Below are positions 16,269-24,805 of a DNA stretch of 64,000 nucleotides, piece after piece. The notes under the pieces are model-generated. The model was not told where the DNA came from. It was given only the letters and a program-made list of their open reading frames with translations, and made no database searches. The translations under genes were made by a program, and so were the position numbers. The stretch covers positions 1-64,000 of the forward strand of contig PWOI01000130.1 in the NCBI GenBank assembly GCA_003557485.1, in the 5' to 3' direction. Origin of the DNA: Elusimicrobiota bacterium. GTDB lineage: Bacteria > CG03 > SLGR01 > PWQF01. Within the stretch, counting starts at the first letter, position 1. Each line of letters opens with the position of its first letter.

Positions 16269-16767
16269 TTACTGAATCCTTACCCCCCGACACTACCACA
16301 ACATAAACATCCTCACCTGCCTCAAATGAAGTAAGCAGAAGCGTTTTTCCGTTACGGTTAAAGAAAGCTATCTCTTTTGGTATCCCCGGAACTCCGGCCG
16401 CAATATCTTTTATCCTCTCCATATTAAAATCTGAAAGAGCTTCGGAAACTTTTTCGGGACGCCATCCGGAAGAAACAGCGCCAAGAGAAACCCTGTCCAT
16501 TATTTCTTCCGAGTTACCCGTAGCGCTTATTACAGAAAACTTAATGCCAGTTACGCCAGGTACCATGGGGACCCTTCTGGAAGTTACTTCTTCGGGAAGT
16601 GAAAACCCGAATAGATCAGGATCAAAATGAGCTGTTTTTTCAAAGGCCAGAGGGCCAAGCCAACGGTGTCCTATATAAACAGCCCCGGCAAGAAGAAATA
16701 TAAAGAACAGCATGGCTGAAAAAAACTTGAGACACCCGCTTTTATTTTTCTCTTTTTTTTCTTTCAC
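16261..16767 (-). CDS. small membrane-anchored protein of unknown function
   Basis: The 168-residue product has a very basic start (KEKKEKNKSG), one membrane helix (about residues 13-32) and an extracytoplasmic domain of about 130 residues. That part contains a proline-rich segment (SRRVPMVPGVTG) and ends VYVVVVSGGKD; no family is recognised. It lies 6 bases behind ptsI and overlaps the next start by 8 bases. The position in the ptsI operon is the only clue to role. Confidence 0.65.
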   Translation of the reverse strand: MKEKKEKNKSGCLKFFSAMLFFIFLLAGAVYIGHRWLGPLAFEKTAHFDPDLFGFSLPEEVTSRRVPMVPGVTGIKFSVISATGNSEEIMDRVSLGAVSSGWRPEKVSEALSDFNMERIKDIAAGVPGIPKEIAFFNRNGKTLLLTSFEAGEDVYVVVVSGGKDSVNE

Positions 16768-16773
16768 CCTTTA

Positions 16774-18429
16774 TTACTTGTTATTGAGCCGGCCTGAAGC
16801 ATTTTTTCTTACTTCAGGAATAAACCTGGGGCTAACGCTTACGGTGTTAATGCCGGTTGCAAGAATCTTCTTTAAAAACTCCATTTCCGCCGCCATCTCC
16901 CCGCATATTGAAATAGGCCTTTTATGTTTGGCTGCGGCATCGGCTATATTCTTCAGAAGAGCCCAGAAAACTTCCCGGTCCGGGTCATAGTCATAGGAAA
17001 CCGAGTCATTGTTCCTGTCAACGGCAAAGAGGTACTGCACAAGGTCGTTGCTGCCTATGCTCGAAAAATCGGCTTCTTTTAGGATGCTGTCAGCCTGAAG
17101 ACACGCAGCGGGCACCTCAAACATTGCGCCGAACCTGATATCTCCGGTTTTCATATCCTTTACGGCTTTATTGAATTTTTTTCTTATGCTGAGAAACTGT
17201 TTGGTATCAATAACCATAGGCACCATAACATGAACGTCTCCGTGAAGAGATGCGCCCGCCAAGGCTCTCGCCTGGGCATTAAGCAGTTCTTCATTTGCTT
17301 CCAACAGCCTTGCCCCTCTCAACCCGAGCGCCGGATTTTCTTCTCTTATATACTTCAGGCCGGGCGACGGTTTATCGCTTCCAAGGTCAAGCATCCTGAA
17401 ATAAACAGGTCTATCTTTCATTTCCTTTACGGCTTTTACATAGTGCTGATACTGTTCATCTTCGGAGAGCATCTTGCCTTCTCTCATAAATTCAAATTCC
17501 GTTCTGTAAAGCCCTATTCCCTCGGCCTCCATTTCAACTGCCTCGGCTATATCAGAGGTTGTGTTTACATTGGCCAGCACCTTAACATTTTTTACCGGGC
17601 TTACTTTCTGTACCTTTCTTAAGCTTTTTGCGTTTATCTCCTTTACCTGGGTAACGGCTTCTTCCGAAGGGTTAACAACAACCTTTCCTTCATTGCCGTC
17701 AACGATAACCTCCATACCGCAGTTAAGGAAACTGTGTATCCCGTTAAGCCCGCTGACTGCGGGTATTCCAAGGGCGCGGGCAAGAATGGCGGCATGAGAA
17801 CCCGGGCCGCCTTTCTCGGTAATAAAACCTGATACACTGGCAGTATTCATATCCATTGTAAGGTGGGGAGTAAGCTCTTCGGCTACAATTATCCTGTTCT
17901 GTCCGCGCACACAGAATCTCTGGTCCTGGCAGTTAAATGCCGGATCCGTTTCCCCGAGCCTGGCAAGAATCCTGGATTTTATCTCGGCTATATCCGAACT
18001 TCTCTGTTTAAGATACTCATCATCAATTGAAGCTATCCTGTTTTCGTAATCCTCAAAAACTTCAGTGACGGCAGCTTCGGCGTTAAGGTGTTTCTGTTCA
18101 ACGGCCGTGTTTATTTTGCGCCTGACGGAGCGGTCTTTCAGTATCATCAGATGTGCCTCAAAGATACCGGCTTCATTTTCACCGACCTTCTCTGCCGTCT
18201 CTTTTTTTATGGCTCCGGTTTTCTCTATTGCTTCATTAAAGGCTCTTTCTATGCGCTTCTTTTCGTTTTCTATATTATCTACATTAATTTTATAGAAGGC
18301 TGGCTGTCTGTGTACGGTGTCGTTGAAGAGACATATCCTGGCCACTGCAACGCCCCTGCTAATGGAGCGGCCGTTCAGTGTAAATTCTCTTTTTGATTTT
18401 ATTTTTTTAGTGGTTTTTTCTACTGCCAT
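16774..18429 (-). CDS. ptsI: phosphoenolpyruvate-protein phosphotransferase (PTS enzyme I)
   Basis: Enzyme I takes phosphate from PEP onto a histidine and passes it to HPr. The N-terminal swivelling domain has the active His at about 212 in GGPGSHAAILARALGIPA; the usual GGRTSH arginine-threonine is Pro-Gly here, which is a deviation. The C-terminal PEP-binding barrel has GLYRTEFEFM, FRMLDLGSDK, GSNDLVQYLFAVDRNND and CGEMA. Length 551 is close to normal. No HPr, HPr kinase or EII gene is in the window, so its role may be regulatory. A TATAAT lies 13 bases before the ATG with no Shine-Dalgarno, so the leader would be about 7 bases. Confidence 0.9.
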   Translation of the reverse strand: MAVEKTTKKIKSKREFTLNGRSISRGVAVARICLFNDTVHRQPAFYKINVDNIENEKKRIERAFNEAIEKTGAIKKETAEKVGENEAGIFEAHLMILKDRSVRRKINTAVEQKHLNAEAAVTEVFEDYENRIASIDDEYLKQRSSDIAEIKSRILARLGETDPAFNCQDQRFCVRGQNRIIVAEELTPHLTMDMNTASVSGFITEKGGPGSHAAILARALGIPAVSGLNGIHSFLNCGMEVIVDGNEGKVVVNPSEEAVTQVKEINAKSLRKVQKVSPVKNVKVLANVNTTSDIAEAVEMEAEGIGLYRTEFEFMREGKMLSEDEQYQHYVKAVKEMKDRPVYFRMLDLGSDKPSPGLKYIREENPALGLRGARLLEANEELLNAQARALAGASLHGDVHVMVPMVIDTKQFLSIRKKFNKAVKDMKTGDIRFGAMFEVPAACLQADSILKEADFSSIGSNDLVQYLFAVDRNNDSVSYDYDPDREVFWALLKNIADAAAKHKRPISICGEMAAEMEFLKKILATGINTVSVSPRFIPEVRKNASGRLNNK

Positions 18430-18442
18430 TTTCGTTGTGCTT

Positions 18443-18471
18443 ATTATAGCAAAATTCCTTTAATTGTTTAA
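18443..18471 (-). promoter_or_regulatory. probable ptsI promoter with very short leader
   Basis: Minus-strand TATAAT (18448-18443) has the weak TTAAAC (18471-18466) 17 bases upstream, overlapping the stop codon of the preceding gene. Predicted transcript start is near 18436. Confidence 0.4.
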
Positions 18472-18836
18472 TTCAAATCAGGCCGGTCAATTATCCCCCG
18501 GCAGGCAGGGAATCTTCTGCATCCCATAAATTTTTTTCCTTTATATCTACCGGTTTTTGCAGCCCTGACAACCATTCCGGAACCGCATTCAGGGCATATA
18601 TTAGTTGCTTTTTGTCTTTTTCTTTCTGAAAACTTCTTTCTTCCGAAAGGACGCATAAAGCCATTTACTTTATTTTTTGACAAAACACCTTTAATCATAT
18701 CAAACGCCGCAAAGATCATTAAACCTGCGGCAAGTATAATAAAAAGAGGGGCAACCCGGCCGGCTAAAGTAATCAGCAAGTAGAGCAAACCGCATACAAT
18801 TAATAATTTTAAAATGGCAATATTATATCTGCGCAT
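18468..18836 (-). CDS. membrane protein with topoisomerase-type zinc ribbon
   Basis: The N-terminal 45 residues contain two closely spaced membrane helices (about 9-24 and 26-45). A basic stretch leads to a C-terminal zinc ribbon at about 78-115: CPECGSGMVVR, then GKKFMGCRRFPACRG, the four-cysteine pattern seen in the C-terminal repeats of type IA topoisomerases. It likely holds zinc and may touch nucleic acid on the cytoplasmic face. Proteins like this are common and uncharacterised. It lies 24 bases behind the YhaN-like gene and is probably co-transcribed with it. Confidence 0.75.
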   Translation of the reverse strand: MRRYNIAILKLLIVCGLLYLLITLAGRVAPLFIILAAGLMIFAAFDMIKGVLSKNKVNGFMRPFGRKKFSERKRQKATNICPECGSGMVVRAAKTGRYKGKKFMGCRRFPACRGIIDRPDLN

Positions 18837-18860
18837 AATTTTTACCTTTAATATATTGTA

Positions 18861-20930
18861 TCAGCCGATTTCGCTTAATGAGAATCCGCAGGAAGATTTG
18901 GCCGCGTACTTCTTAAAGAGATCTCTTATATGATCATCCATTGTGAAATAAAACACCTGCCATCCTGATTCGGAAAGTGCAACAGCCCTGTCAACCATTT
19001 TTTCCCGACGTTTCCAGTCGGAATACTGAAAGGCGTCGTCCAGTATAAAAAACATCCTGTTTTTTCCTAAAAGCCGGGCTGCCATTCCTATACGCAGGCC
19101 AAGGAAAATCTGCTCGCGGGCGCCGTCACTGACTTCGTCAAGGCCGTACTCTGCGTAACCGTCCGACAGGTACAGCTTGTTCTCTTTTAGTTTAAAAGAC
19201 TTATATTTCGCAGTAAACTTCTCAACGGGTTCTTTCAGTTCCTGATTTTCAAGCGCCATACGAACCTTTTCTTCTTCTCTTCCAGACATTTCATCAATAA
19301 CACTTGCAAGGCAGGCGGTTCCTATTATTCCGGCTGTTGTCTGTCTGTATTCCTGCTGCACAATGCGGCGAGTTTGAAGAAGACTGTCTATAAGTTTTTC
19401 ATCATCAACGGCATCAGAACCTGTAATACGGACTATTCGTGTTCTAATATCATCCAACGGTTCCCTTAGTTTCTGAAGTATTTCCTGCTGTTTCTGAAGT
19501 TCTTCAATGGTTTTTTCTTCTTTTTTCTCATCATAATCGGAGGGTTCTTCACTTTTTATAAAGTCCTCTTCTTTTACTTTAAGTGACGCCAGCTCGCTGC
19601 TGCACTGGTTAATTTTTTTCTCTGTTTCCTTCCTTGTATTTTCCTGCTGTTTTATTGTTTCTTCCCAGTCTTTTTCATCCGGAAGAGGCTTTGTAATATC
19701 AAGGAGCCACTTTTCTATTTTCGAGCCAGCATCCGTTATCCTATCCTCAATATTCAAAAGGTTTTCCCGGACAGCTTCCAGTTTATGACTGATTTCTGTC
19801 AGTTGAGAAATTTTACTTTTGATTGTTGAAAAATCCTTTAATTCTTCTGCAAAATGCTCCCGGTAAGTATCTTTTATATTATCAACCTCCCGGTCGGAAC
19901 TTATGCTGCGCGGTTTCATGAGCAGAACTGCTGCCGCTGAAGCAAGCATCGCAGCCAGCGCTGCCGGAGGATAAATAAAGACAAGAAGCGCAGATGCAGC
20001 TATTAAGGTTATTATGAGGCCACGGTAAAAACCGGGAGAGGCACCATCGCTTATTATAGATTCGTATGTTTCACGGGCTTCTTCAAGCCAGGGGAGATAT
20101 TTAATCTGTTCTTCTTTGTATTTTATTTCAACTCTTTTTTCAGATGCTTCACGCTTAAGGTTTTTCCTGGCGGAAACTTCCAGGGAAAGCTTTTTGAGGT
20201 GTTCCTCTCCCGGCATATCCTGCAGGCGTTTTCGGAGCTGTTCTATTGTACTGCTTAACTTAAACGCATAGCGCCTTCTTGATTCCTCGTGCTGTTTTTT
20301 TTCCTTTTCAAGTTTTTCTATATACCTCTTACAGTCAACAAGAGGCCCGAGACTGTACCTGCTGTTTAAATCCTCTTTAAGCTTGTCTATCTGTTGCAGC
20401 TTTTCGGCAGCGTTTTCCCTGCTTTTAACAATACCAAGTCCCCCGGGTATATTAATGGCGTTTTCTTCAATTACTGCCTTTCTGAGAGTTTTCCCTATTT
20501 TTCCGTCTATTTCCGAAAGAATCTTTTTCCCGGAAAGATAGGCTTTCAATACTTCCATGTGATTGTCAGCACTTATTTCTTTTGTTGATATCTCGCTGTG
20601 GGCACCTTTTATTATCATAAGTTTGTCTATCTCAGCAGGGAGGCCCGGGAGACCCTCCTGAAGGTAGTCGTTAAGGCTTTCAGGCGAAGACGGAGTAAAA
20701 GCCGTTCCTTTTTTATCCGCCCCTTCTATAATTATCTTCCCTTCCGGTGAAATTTCCCTTAAATCCCAGTTTTTCCCGAAAAGACAGCTGATTATGAATT
20801 CCACAAGGAAGGTCTTGCCTGATTCATTTTTTCCGTAAACAAGATTAAGGTCTTCCGCTTTCAGGGAGAACCTGTCAACGGGTCCGAGTTTTCTTACATT
20901 TATCTCTTTTATTCTTATGCTTGAACTCAT
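18861..20930 (-). CDS. YhaN-type SMC-like AAA ATPase
   Basis: An ATPase of the RecF/SbcC/YhaN type, 689 residues. Walker A is YGKNESGKT near 32-40 and the C-terminal half supplies the signature (DEVSDGAREQIFLGLRIG) and Walker B (FFILDDAF), with a long coiled coil between (about 170-560). A hydrophobic hairpin (about 300-335) interrupts the coiled coil, as in Bacillus YhaN, suggesting membrane attachment. It pairs with the nuclease encoded just upstream (overlap 4 bases). Like SbcCD or Rad50-Mre11, the pair should act on DNA ends or hairpins. The pair is found in many bacteria but its job is little studied. Confidence 0.85.
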   Translation of the reverse strand: MSSSIRIKEINVRKLGPVDRFSLKAEDLNLVYGKNESGKTFLVEFIISCLFGKNWDLREISPEGKIIIEGADKKGTAFTPSSPESLNDYLQEGLPGLPAEIDKLMIIKGAHSEISTKEISADNHMEVLKAYLSGKKILSEIDGKIGKTLRKAVIEENAINIPGGLGIVKSRENAAEKLQQIDKLKEDLNSRYSLGPLVDCKRYIEKLEKEKKQHEESRRRYAFKLSSTIEQLRKRLQDMPGEEHLKKLSLEVSARKNLKREASEKRVEIKYKEEQIKYLPWLEEARETYESIISDGASPGFYRGLIITLIAASALLVFIYPPAALAAMLASAAAVLLMKPRSISSDREVDNIKDTYREHFAEELKDFSTIKSKISQLTEISHKLEAVRENLLNIEDRITDAGSKIEKWLLDITKPLPDEKDWEETIKQQENTRKETEKKINQCSSELASLKVKEEDFIKSEEPSDYDEKKEEKTIEELQKQQEILQKLREPLDDIRTRIVRITGSDAVDDEKLIDSLLQTRRIVQQEYRQTTAGIIGTACLASVIDEMSGREEEKVRMALENQELKEPVEKFTAKYKSFKLKENKLYLSDGYAEYGLDEVSDGAREQIFLGLRIGMAARLLGKNRMFFILDDAFQYSDWKRREKMVDRAVALSESGWQVFYFTMDDHIRDLFKKYAAKSSCGFSLSEIG

Positions 20931-21988
20931 TTTTCGTATATCATCTTCAGTGACTCTTTTATCACATCCTCTTTTGAAGGTGACTCAGACTGAGAAAAAT
21001 CCCACGGCAGTTCTTTATCTATATATTCCAGGCTCTTCAGCGCAAGTTCCATTCTTTCCGGATCCTCGGAAGCGGATATAAGCCGGGATATATCAGGTTC
21101 TTTATCGTAAAAGCAGTATCCGCTGAATTCGTCTTTCAAAGCAAGCCTTGCCTTTTCCCTGTCAGAAGTATAGCCGGAAGCTTTTATTCTTATAAGGCTT
21201 TTTTTCTTTTCCTTATCGGAAAGGCACCACTCTTCTTTCACTTTGCGAGCCTGATCCTTTATGGACTTAATCTCATTCTTAAGCGGGAGAATTAATATGT
21301 CAGCGCTGAAATAAAGCTGCTCCGTTTCAACCGGCAGGCGGCTTACCTCGCCTCCGGAGGTATCAAGAATAATAAAGCTCCTTCGGCCTGTCTCATTTAT
21401 GTGCAGGGGAAATGGGGAACCGGGATAAAAAACCCTTTCGGAATCCATAGGTTTGTGAATATGGCCCAGTATAACTTTAAGGGGGTTAAAACGGGTTATG
21501 TCGGCTCTTGTAAGCGGCATATAAGTCCCTTCCTCAAGCGGATTAATTTCGGTCCGCCCGCCCAGCCAGTCTCCATGACCGGTTATACAGAAAGGTTTTT
21601 CCTTATCAAGTTGCGGCCGGGCCTGTTCTATACTTTCTCCCATTGATTTTCCGGCAGCGTACGGTATAAACATAATCTGCATCCCGCTGAACTCTTTTAC
21701 TGAAGGAGTGCAATAGACATTTACATTGTCCCCAAGAATTTTTCCCGTATCAAGTATTGGGTCGTGATTCCCCGGAATTATATGGAAGTTTATGGCTGGT
21801 TCTGAAATGCAGAGCCTTTCAAAATCGTTGGAGGGAGAACCTTCACTGTCAAAAACATCCCCGGCCAGAACAAGTTCGGTGATTTTTTCCTTTTTAATAT
21901 TAGCGAGTATATTTTCAAAAGCCCTGAAGCGACCGGGTGCTTCACGGGAACTTTTTAAATGGAGGTCCGCTGTGAAAGCTATTTTCAT
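20927..21988 (-). CDS. YhaO-type DNA repair metallophosphoesterase (SbcD/Mre11-like)
   Basis: A calcineurin-like phosphoesterase: ADLHLKSS (residue 7 on), VLAGDVFDSEG, IPGNHDP, CITGHGDWLGG and ILGHIHKPM are the five metal-binding motifs in order. The 353 residues include a C-terminal capping region (about 235-350) as in SbcD. It should be the nuclease partner of the ATPase encoded next. The gene opens with TTGACT-17-TAAAAT placed 6 bases before the ATG, so the mRNA is probably leaderless. The divergent zinc-ribbon/OB-fold operon starts 135 bases away on the other strand. Confidence 0.88.
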   Translation of the reverse strand: MKIAFTADLHLKSSREAPGRFRAFENILANIKKEKITELVLAGDVFDSEGSPSNDFERLCISEPAINFHIIPGNHDPILDTGKILGDNVNVYCTPSVKEFSGMQIMFIPYAAGKSMGESIEQARPQLDKEKPFCITGHGDWLGGRTEINPLEEGTYMPLTRADITRFNPLKVILGHIHKPMDSERVFYPGSPFPLHINETGRRSFIILDTSGGEVSRLPVETEQLYFSADILILPLKNEIKSIKDQARKVKEEWCLSDKEKKKSLIRIKASGYTSDREKARLALKDEFSGYCFYDKEPDISRLISASEDPERMELALKSLEYIDKELPWDFSQSESPSKEDVIKESLKMIYEK

Positions 21989-21994
21989 AAATGC

Positions 21995-22023
21995 ATTTTA
22001 AAACATACGGACTTTAAAGTCAA
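21995..22023 (-). promoter_or_regulatory. promoter of the YhaO/YhaN operon, leaderless
   Basis: TTGACT (22023-22018), exactly 17 bases, then TAAAAT (22000-21995); the ATG at 21988 begins 6 bases later, where transcription should start. There is no Shine-Dalgarno. Confidence 0.7.
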
Positions 22024-22050
22024 AAAAACACGCCCATCCTTTTTTCCCGG

Positions 22051-22079
22051 TTGACGAAAAGTAAGGCAGAAGTTATAAT
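22051..22079 (+). promoter_or_regulatory. sigma-70-type promoter of the OB-fold/TctA/hydrolase operon
   Basis: TTGACG (22051-22056), 17 bases, TATAAT (22074-22079). Transcription should start near 22086, giving a 37-base leader with AGGAG before the ATG at 22123. Confidence 0.75.
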
Positions 22080-22122
22080 TTTTATAGTACGCTCAGGCAA
22101 AGCTAAACAGGAGTATAAAAAA

Positions 22123-23379
22123 ATGACTCAGGAAAACATTAACCCTCCCAAAGACAAGTCCGGTGAAATAAAGGGCTCCGGATCTTACGAGTCCAACTGC
22201 CAGGTCTGCGGATATTATGTAGGGGCATCTTCAGTGTGCCACCGGTGCGGCGCCGGAACTAAGACAAGAACATCCATAAGAACGGTAAGGCTTGTTGCTC
22301 TTATCGGCTCCATAATCGGAGTAATTCTTCTCTGGGTGGCCGCATTTATTAAACAGCCTGATTTTATAAATATAGGTGATATCACGCCTACCATGAATAA
22401 TGCGCTGGTAGTAATTGAAGGAAGTGTTGTAGAATCAATACAGGATACCGAAACAAATACCTTCCGTATGACTGTATCAGACAATACCGGCAATATACGC
22501 ATAAACGCCTTCAACCATCTTGAAAGTTTCCGCAGACATTTTGACGGCCGCCTTCCTTCTGTCGGTGATACTGTCAGCGTAACGGGTGCCCTCAATATTA
22601 CCCAGGCCTGGGGAGCGGCTATGTTTCTCAGTATACCGGAAAGAGTGCGCGTCATTGAAAAATTTGAAATGAAGGAAATCCCGATAGGAGATATAACAGT
22701 TGGCCATTCGGGACAGCTGTTCCGCATTTCCGCTGAAGTGGCTGATTATGAACCGGGTCAAACCCGCGCCGGAGATCCGATGCACAGGATAACATTCCGC
22801 GACAATACGGGAAGAATATCTATGGTCCTCTGGGACAACCAGTTTCAAGCTCTTTCCGAAGAAGCCCGGAAAGCAATCTCAAGGCCTGGAAGCAGGCTTA
22901 AACTTGCTGTCCGAGGAAGCGCTTTCCGGGACGAACCCCAGATTGAATTAATTGATCCGGAATCCCCGGATATGGCAGAGGTAGTAAGCATATCCGATAC
23001 TGAGCTGCCGGCTCCAAGTCGCGTCTCTCCCCTCGACCGGCTTAACTCAATGAAAATAGGCGACATAACAACCGCCCACGCGGGCAGAACTTTTAAGATA
23101 ACGGTGACTGTAGAAGAGTACGAACTGGGACAGACCCGGGCCGGGGACCCGATGCACAGGGTAACGCTGGGAGATGAAACGGATATTATATCAATGGTTA
23201 TATGGGCAACCCAGTTTGACTCCCTGCCCGGCAATGCCCGGGGAGCTTTTACAACCAAGGGCAGCAAGCTCACAATAGCTGTAGAGGGAGGTGAATTCAG
23301 GGGGCAGCCTCAGGTCTCTCTTATGGACGCTTCTGATCCGGAAACGATAAAAGTCCTGAGTGTAGGAGAGGGACGCTGA
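22123..23379 (+). CDS. membrane protein with zinc ribbon and three OB-fold domains
   Basis: The 418-residue protein starts with a four-cysteine ribbon (CQVCG at 26-30, CHRCG at 39-43), then one membrane helix (about 57-77), then three domains of about 100 residues each that look like OB folds of the tRNA-anti/RPA type. Domains two and three are close copies: both contain GQTRAGDPMHR followed by a matching strand and SMV-W segment. A reading from 22051 exists but would start inside the -35 box. OB folds facing outside, if topology is N-in, could bind oligosaccharide or nucleic acid. It starts an operon with the permease (1-base gap). Function unknown. Confidence 0.75.
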   Translation: MTQENINPPKDKSGEIKGSGSYESNCQVCGYYVGASSVCHRCGAGTKTRTSIRTVRLVALIGSIIGVILLWVAAFIKQPDFINIGDITPTMNNALVVIEGSVVESIQDTETNTFRMTVSDNTGNIRINAFNHLESFRRHFDGRLPSVGDTVSVTGALNITQAWGAAMFLSIPERVRVIEKFEMKEIPIGDITVGHSGQLFRISAEVADYEPGQTRAGDPMHRITFRDNTGRISMVLWDNQFQALSEEARKAISRPGSRLKLAVRGSAFRDEPQIELIDPESPDMAEVVSISDTELPAPSRVSPLDRLNSMKIGDITTAHAGRTFKITVTVEEYELGQTRAGDPMHRVTLGDETDIISMVIWATQFDSLPGNARGAFTTKGSKLTIAVEGGEFRGQPQVSLMDASDPETIKVLSVGEGR

Positions 23380-23380
23380 A

Positions 23381-24802
23381 ATGATCTATTATTATATACC
23401 GGTTATTACATTCTATGTACTGCTGGGAACTCTGGCCGGGGCAATACTCTGTTTTATTCCCGCACTTCATATATATAACGTAGCGGGAATCGCGATAGTT
23501 GCATGGCTGACCGCCCGGCACCTGGTTCCTTATTACGCAGTAGCTCCGTTTTTCATGTCTCTTGTCGTAGCGTTTTCCTTTATGAATACCATACCGATGA
23601 CTTTTTTCAATACTGTAGACGAATCAGCCGGAGCAACTCTGCTGCCTTCAAATGCAATGGTAATGAGGGGAAGGGGAACAGAAGCGGCCATAATGAGCGG
23701 ACTGGGAACTTTAATGGGAGCTTTTCTTCTAATCGCCCTTACTCCTTTCTTTTTTTATATATGGCCTTACCTCGCTGTTATTTTCGGAGGACACCTTCAC
23801 TGGATACTGGGCCTTGTGATAGTACACTATATAATGAGCGAATGGCCCAAAGGCGCGGGACGCGGCAAGACGCCTTTCAAAAGATGGGCGGAAGCCTGCA
23901 GGAACTGCTTTGCCGGAATGCTGACCTTTTTTCTTGCTGCGGTTTTCGGGCTTATATTTTTAACCAAACCTATTCTTCCCCCTGAACTTGCTTTTCAGAA
24001 TATTATGCCGGTTTTTGTCGGTTTTTTTGCTGTACCTTCAATAATCCAGTCTCTTCTTTCAAAGTTTAAGCCCCCACAACAGTACAAACCAAAAAGCATA
24101 AACGCAGACTGGAAGGATTTTTCTTACGGACTTCTGCCCGGTTTTGTAGGAGGAATGCTTGCGGCTTACCTTCCGGCTGTAACAGCCGGCATAGGAGCAA
24201 TGCTGGCCGGACATACAACCAATCACCGCAACCTGGACAGGGCAAGGTTCCGGGCGCCGCTGGAAGAAGGTGAAATAATACACCTTGAAACCCCCGAAAT
24301 GTATTACAGGCAGGAGCGCAACTTCTTAATTGCAGGAGGAGTCGGAAAAATACTTTATTATGTCGGCGCTTTTCTTCTGCTGTTTACCATAACAGAGCTT
24401 ACTCCCTACGGAACCGGCCGGGGCGGCCTTGCTTTCATACTAAGGCCGGTCTTTTCAGCCGAGCCCGGTGACTTCTTTGTGATGGCATCTACAATAGTAT
24501 TCAGCGGCTCCATTGCCTTCCTGATGCTAATTAAAGGTTCTCGCATAGCAGCTGAAATATCCCCTAAAATAAATATTACGGTTATGTATTCGCTGGTTTT
24601 GATAGCACTTTCTGCAATAGTTTATTTCATTGCAGGAGGATGGATAGGAATAGCGATTATGGCTGCCACAACCTGTATAGGAATGATACCGGTTTTCTAC
24701 GGCTGCCGCAGGAGCCACTGTATGGCGGTGCTTCTGGTTCCTATAGCTCTCAATATGGCCGGTTACGGCGAAAGCATAGCCCGGCTGCTGGGACTGGTAT
24801 AA
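23381..24802 (+). CDS. TctA-family permease of the archaeal (COG1784) type
   Basis: The 473 residues form about 11-12 membrane helices. The segment NTIPMTFFNTVDESAGATLL, then LPSNAMVMRGRGTEAAIMSG (about 68-105), fits the TctA/DUF112 signature, especially the shorter archaeal COG1784 form. A second half repeats the glycine-rich motif (LLPGFVGGMLAAYLP near 250). Classical TctA works with a small TctB and a periplasmic TctC to import tricarboxylates. Neither is here; instead it is flanked by an OB-fold membrane protein and a membrane hydrolase, so a different substrate or mechanism is possible. The start is 1 base after the upstream stop. Confidence 0.75.
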   Translation: MIYYYIPVITFYVLLGTLAGAILCFIPALHIYNVAGIAIVAWLTARHLVPYYAVAPFFMSLVVAFSFMNTIPMTFFNTVDESAGATLLPSNAMVMRGRGTEAAIMSGLGTLMGAFLLIALTPFFFYIWPYLAVIFGGHLHWILGLVIVHYIMSEWPKGAGRGKTPFKRWAEACRNCFAGMLTFFLAAVFGLIFLTKPILPPELAFQNIMPVFVGFFAVPSIIQSLLSKFKPPQQYKPKSINADWKDFSYGLLPGFVGGMLAAYLPAVTAGIGAMLAGHTTNHRNLDRARFRAPLEEGEIIHLETPEMYYRQERNFLIAGGVGKILYYVGAFLLLFTITELTPYGTGRGGLAFILRPVFSAEPGDFFVMASTIVFSGSIAFLMLIKGSRIAAEISPKINITVMYSLVLIALSAIVYFIAGGWIGIAIMAATTCIGMIPVFYGCRRSHCMAVLLVPIALNMAGYGESIARLLGLV

Positions 24803-24805
24803 GCC

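Noticed and set aside
22051-22122. N-terminal extension of the OB-fold protein from a TTG at 22051
   Set aside because: The TTG is part of the -35 hexamer, and a good Shine-Dalgarno precedes the ATG at 22123.
23503-23985. Alternate-frame open reading inside the TctA permease gene
   Set aside because: It overlaps a strong membrane protein in another frame and has no motif.
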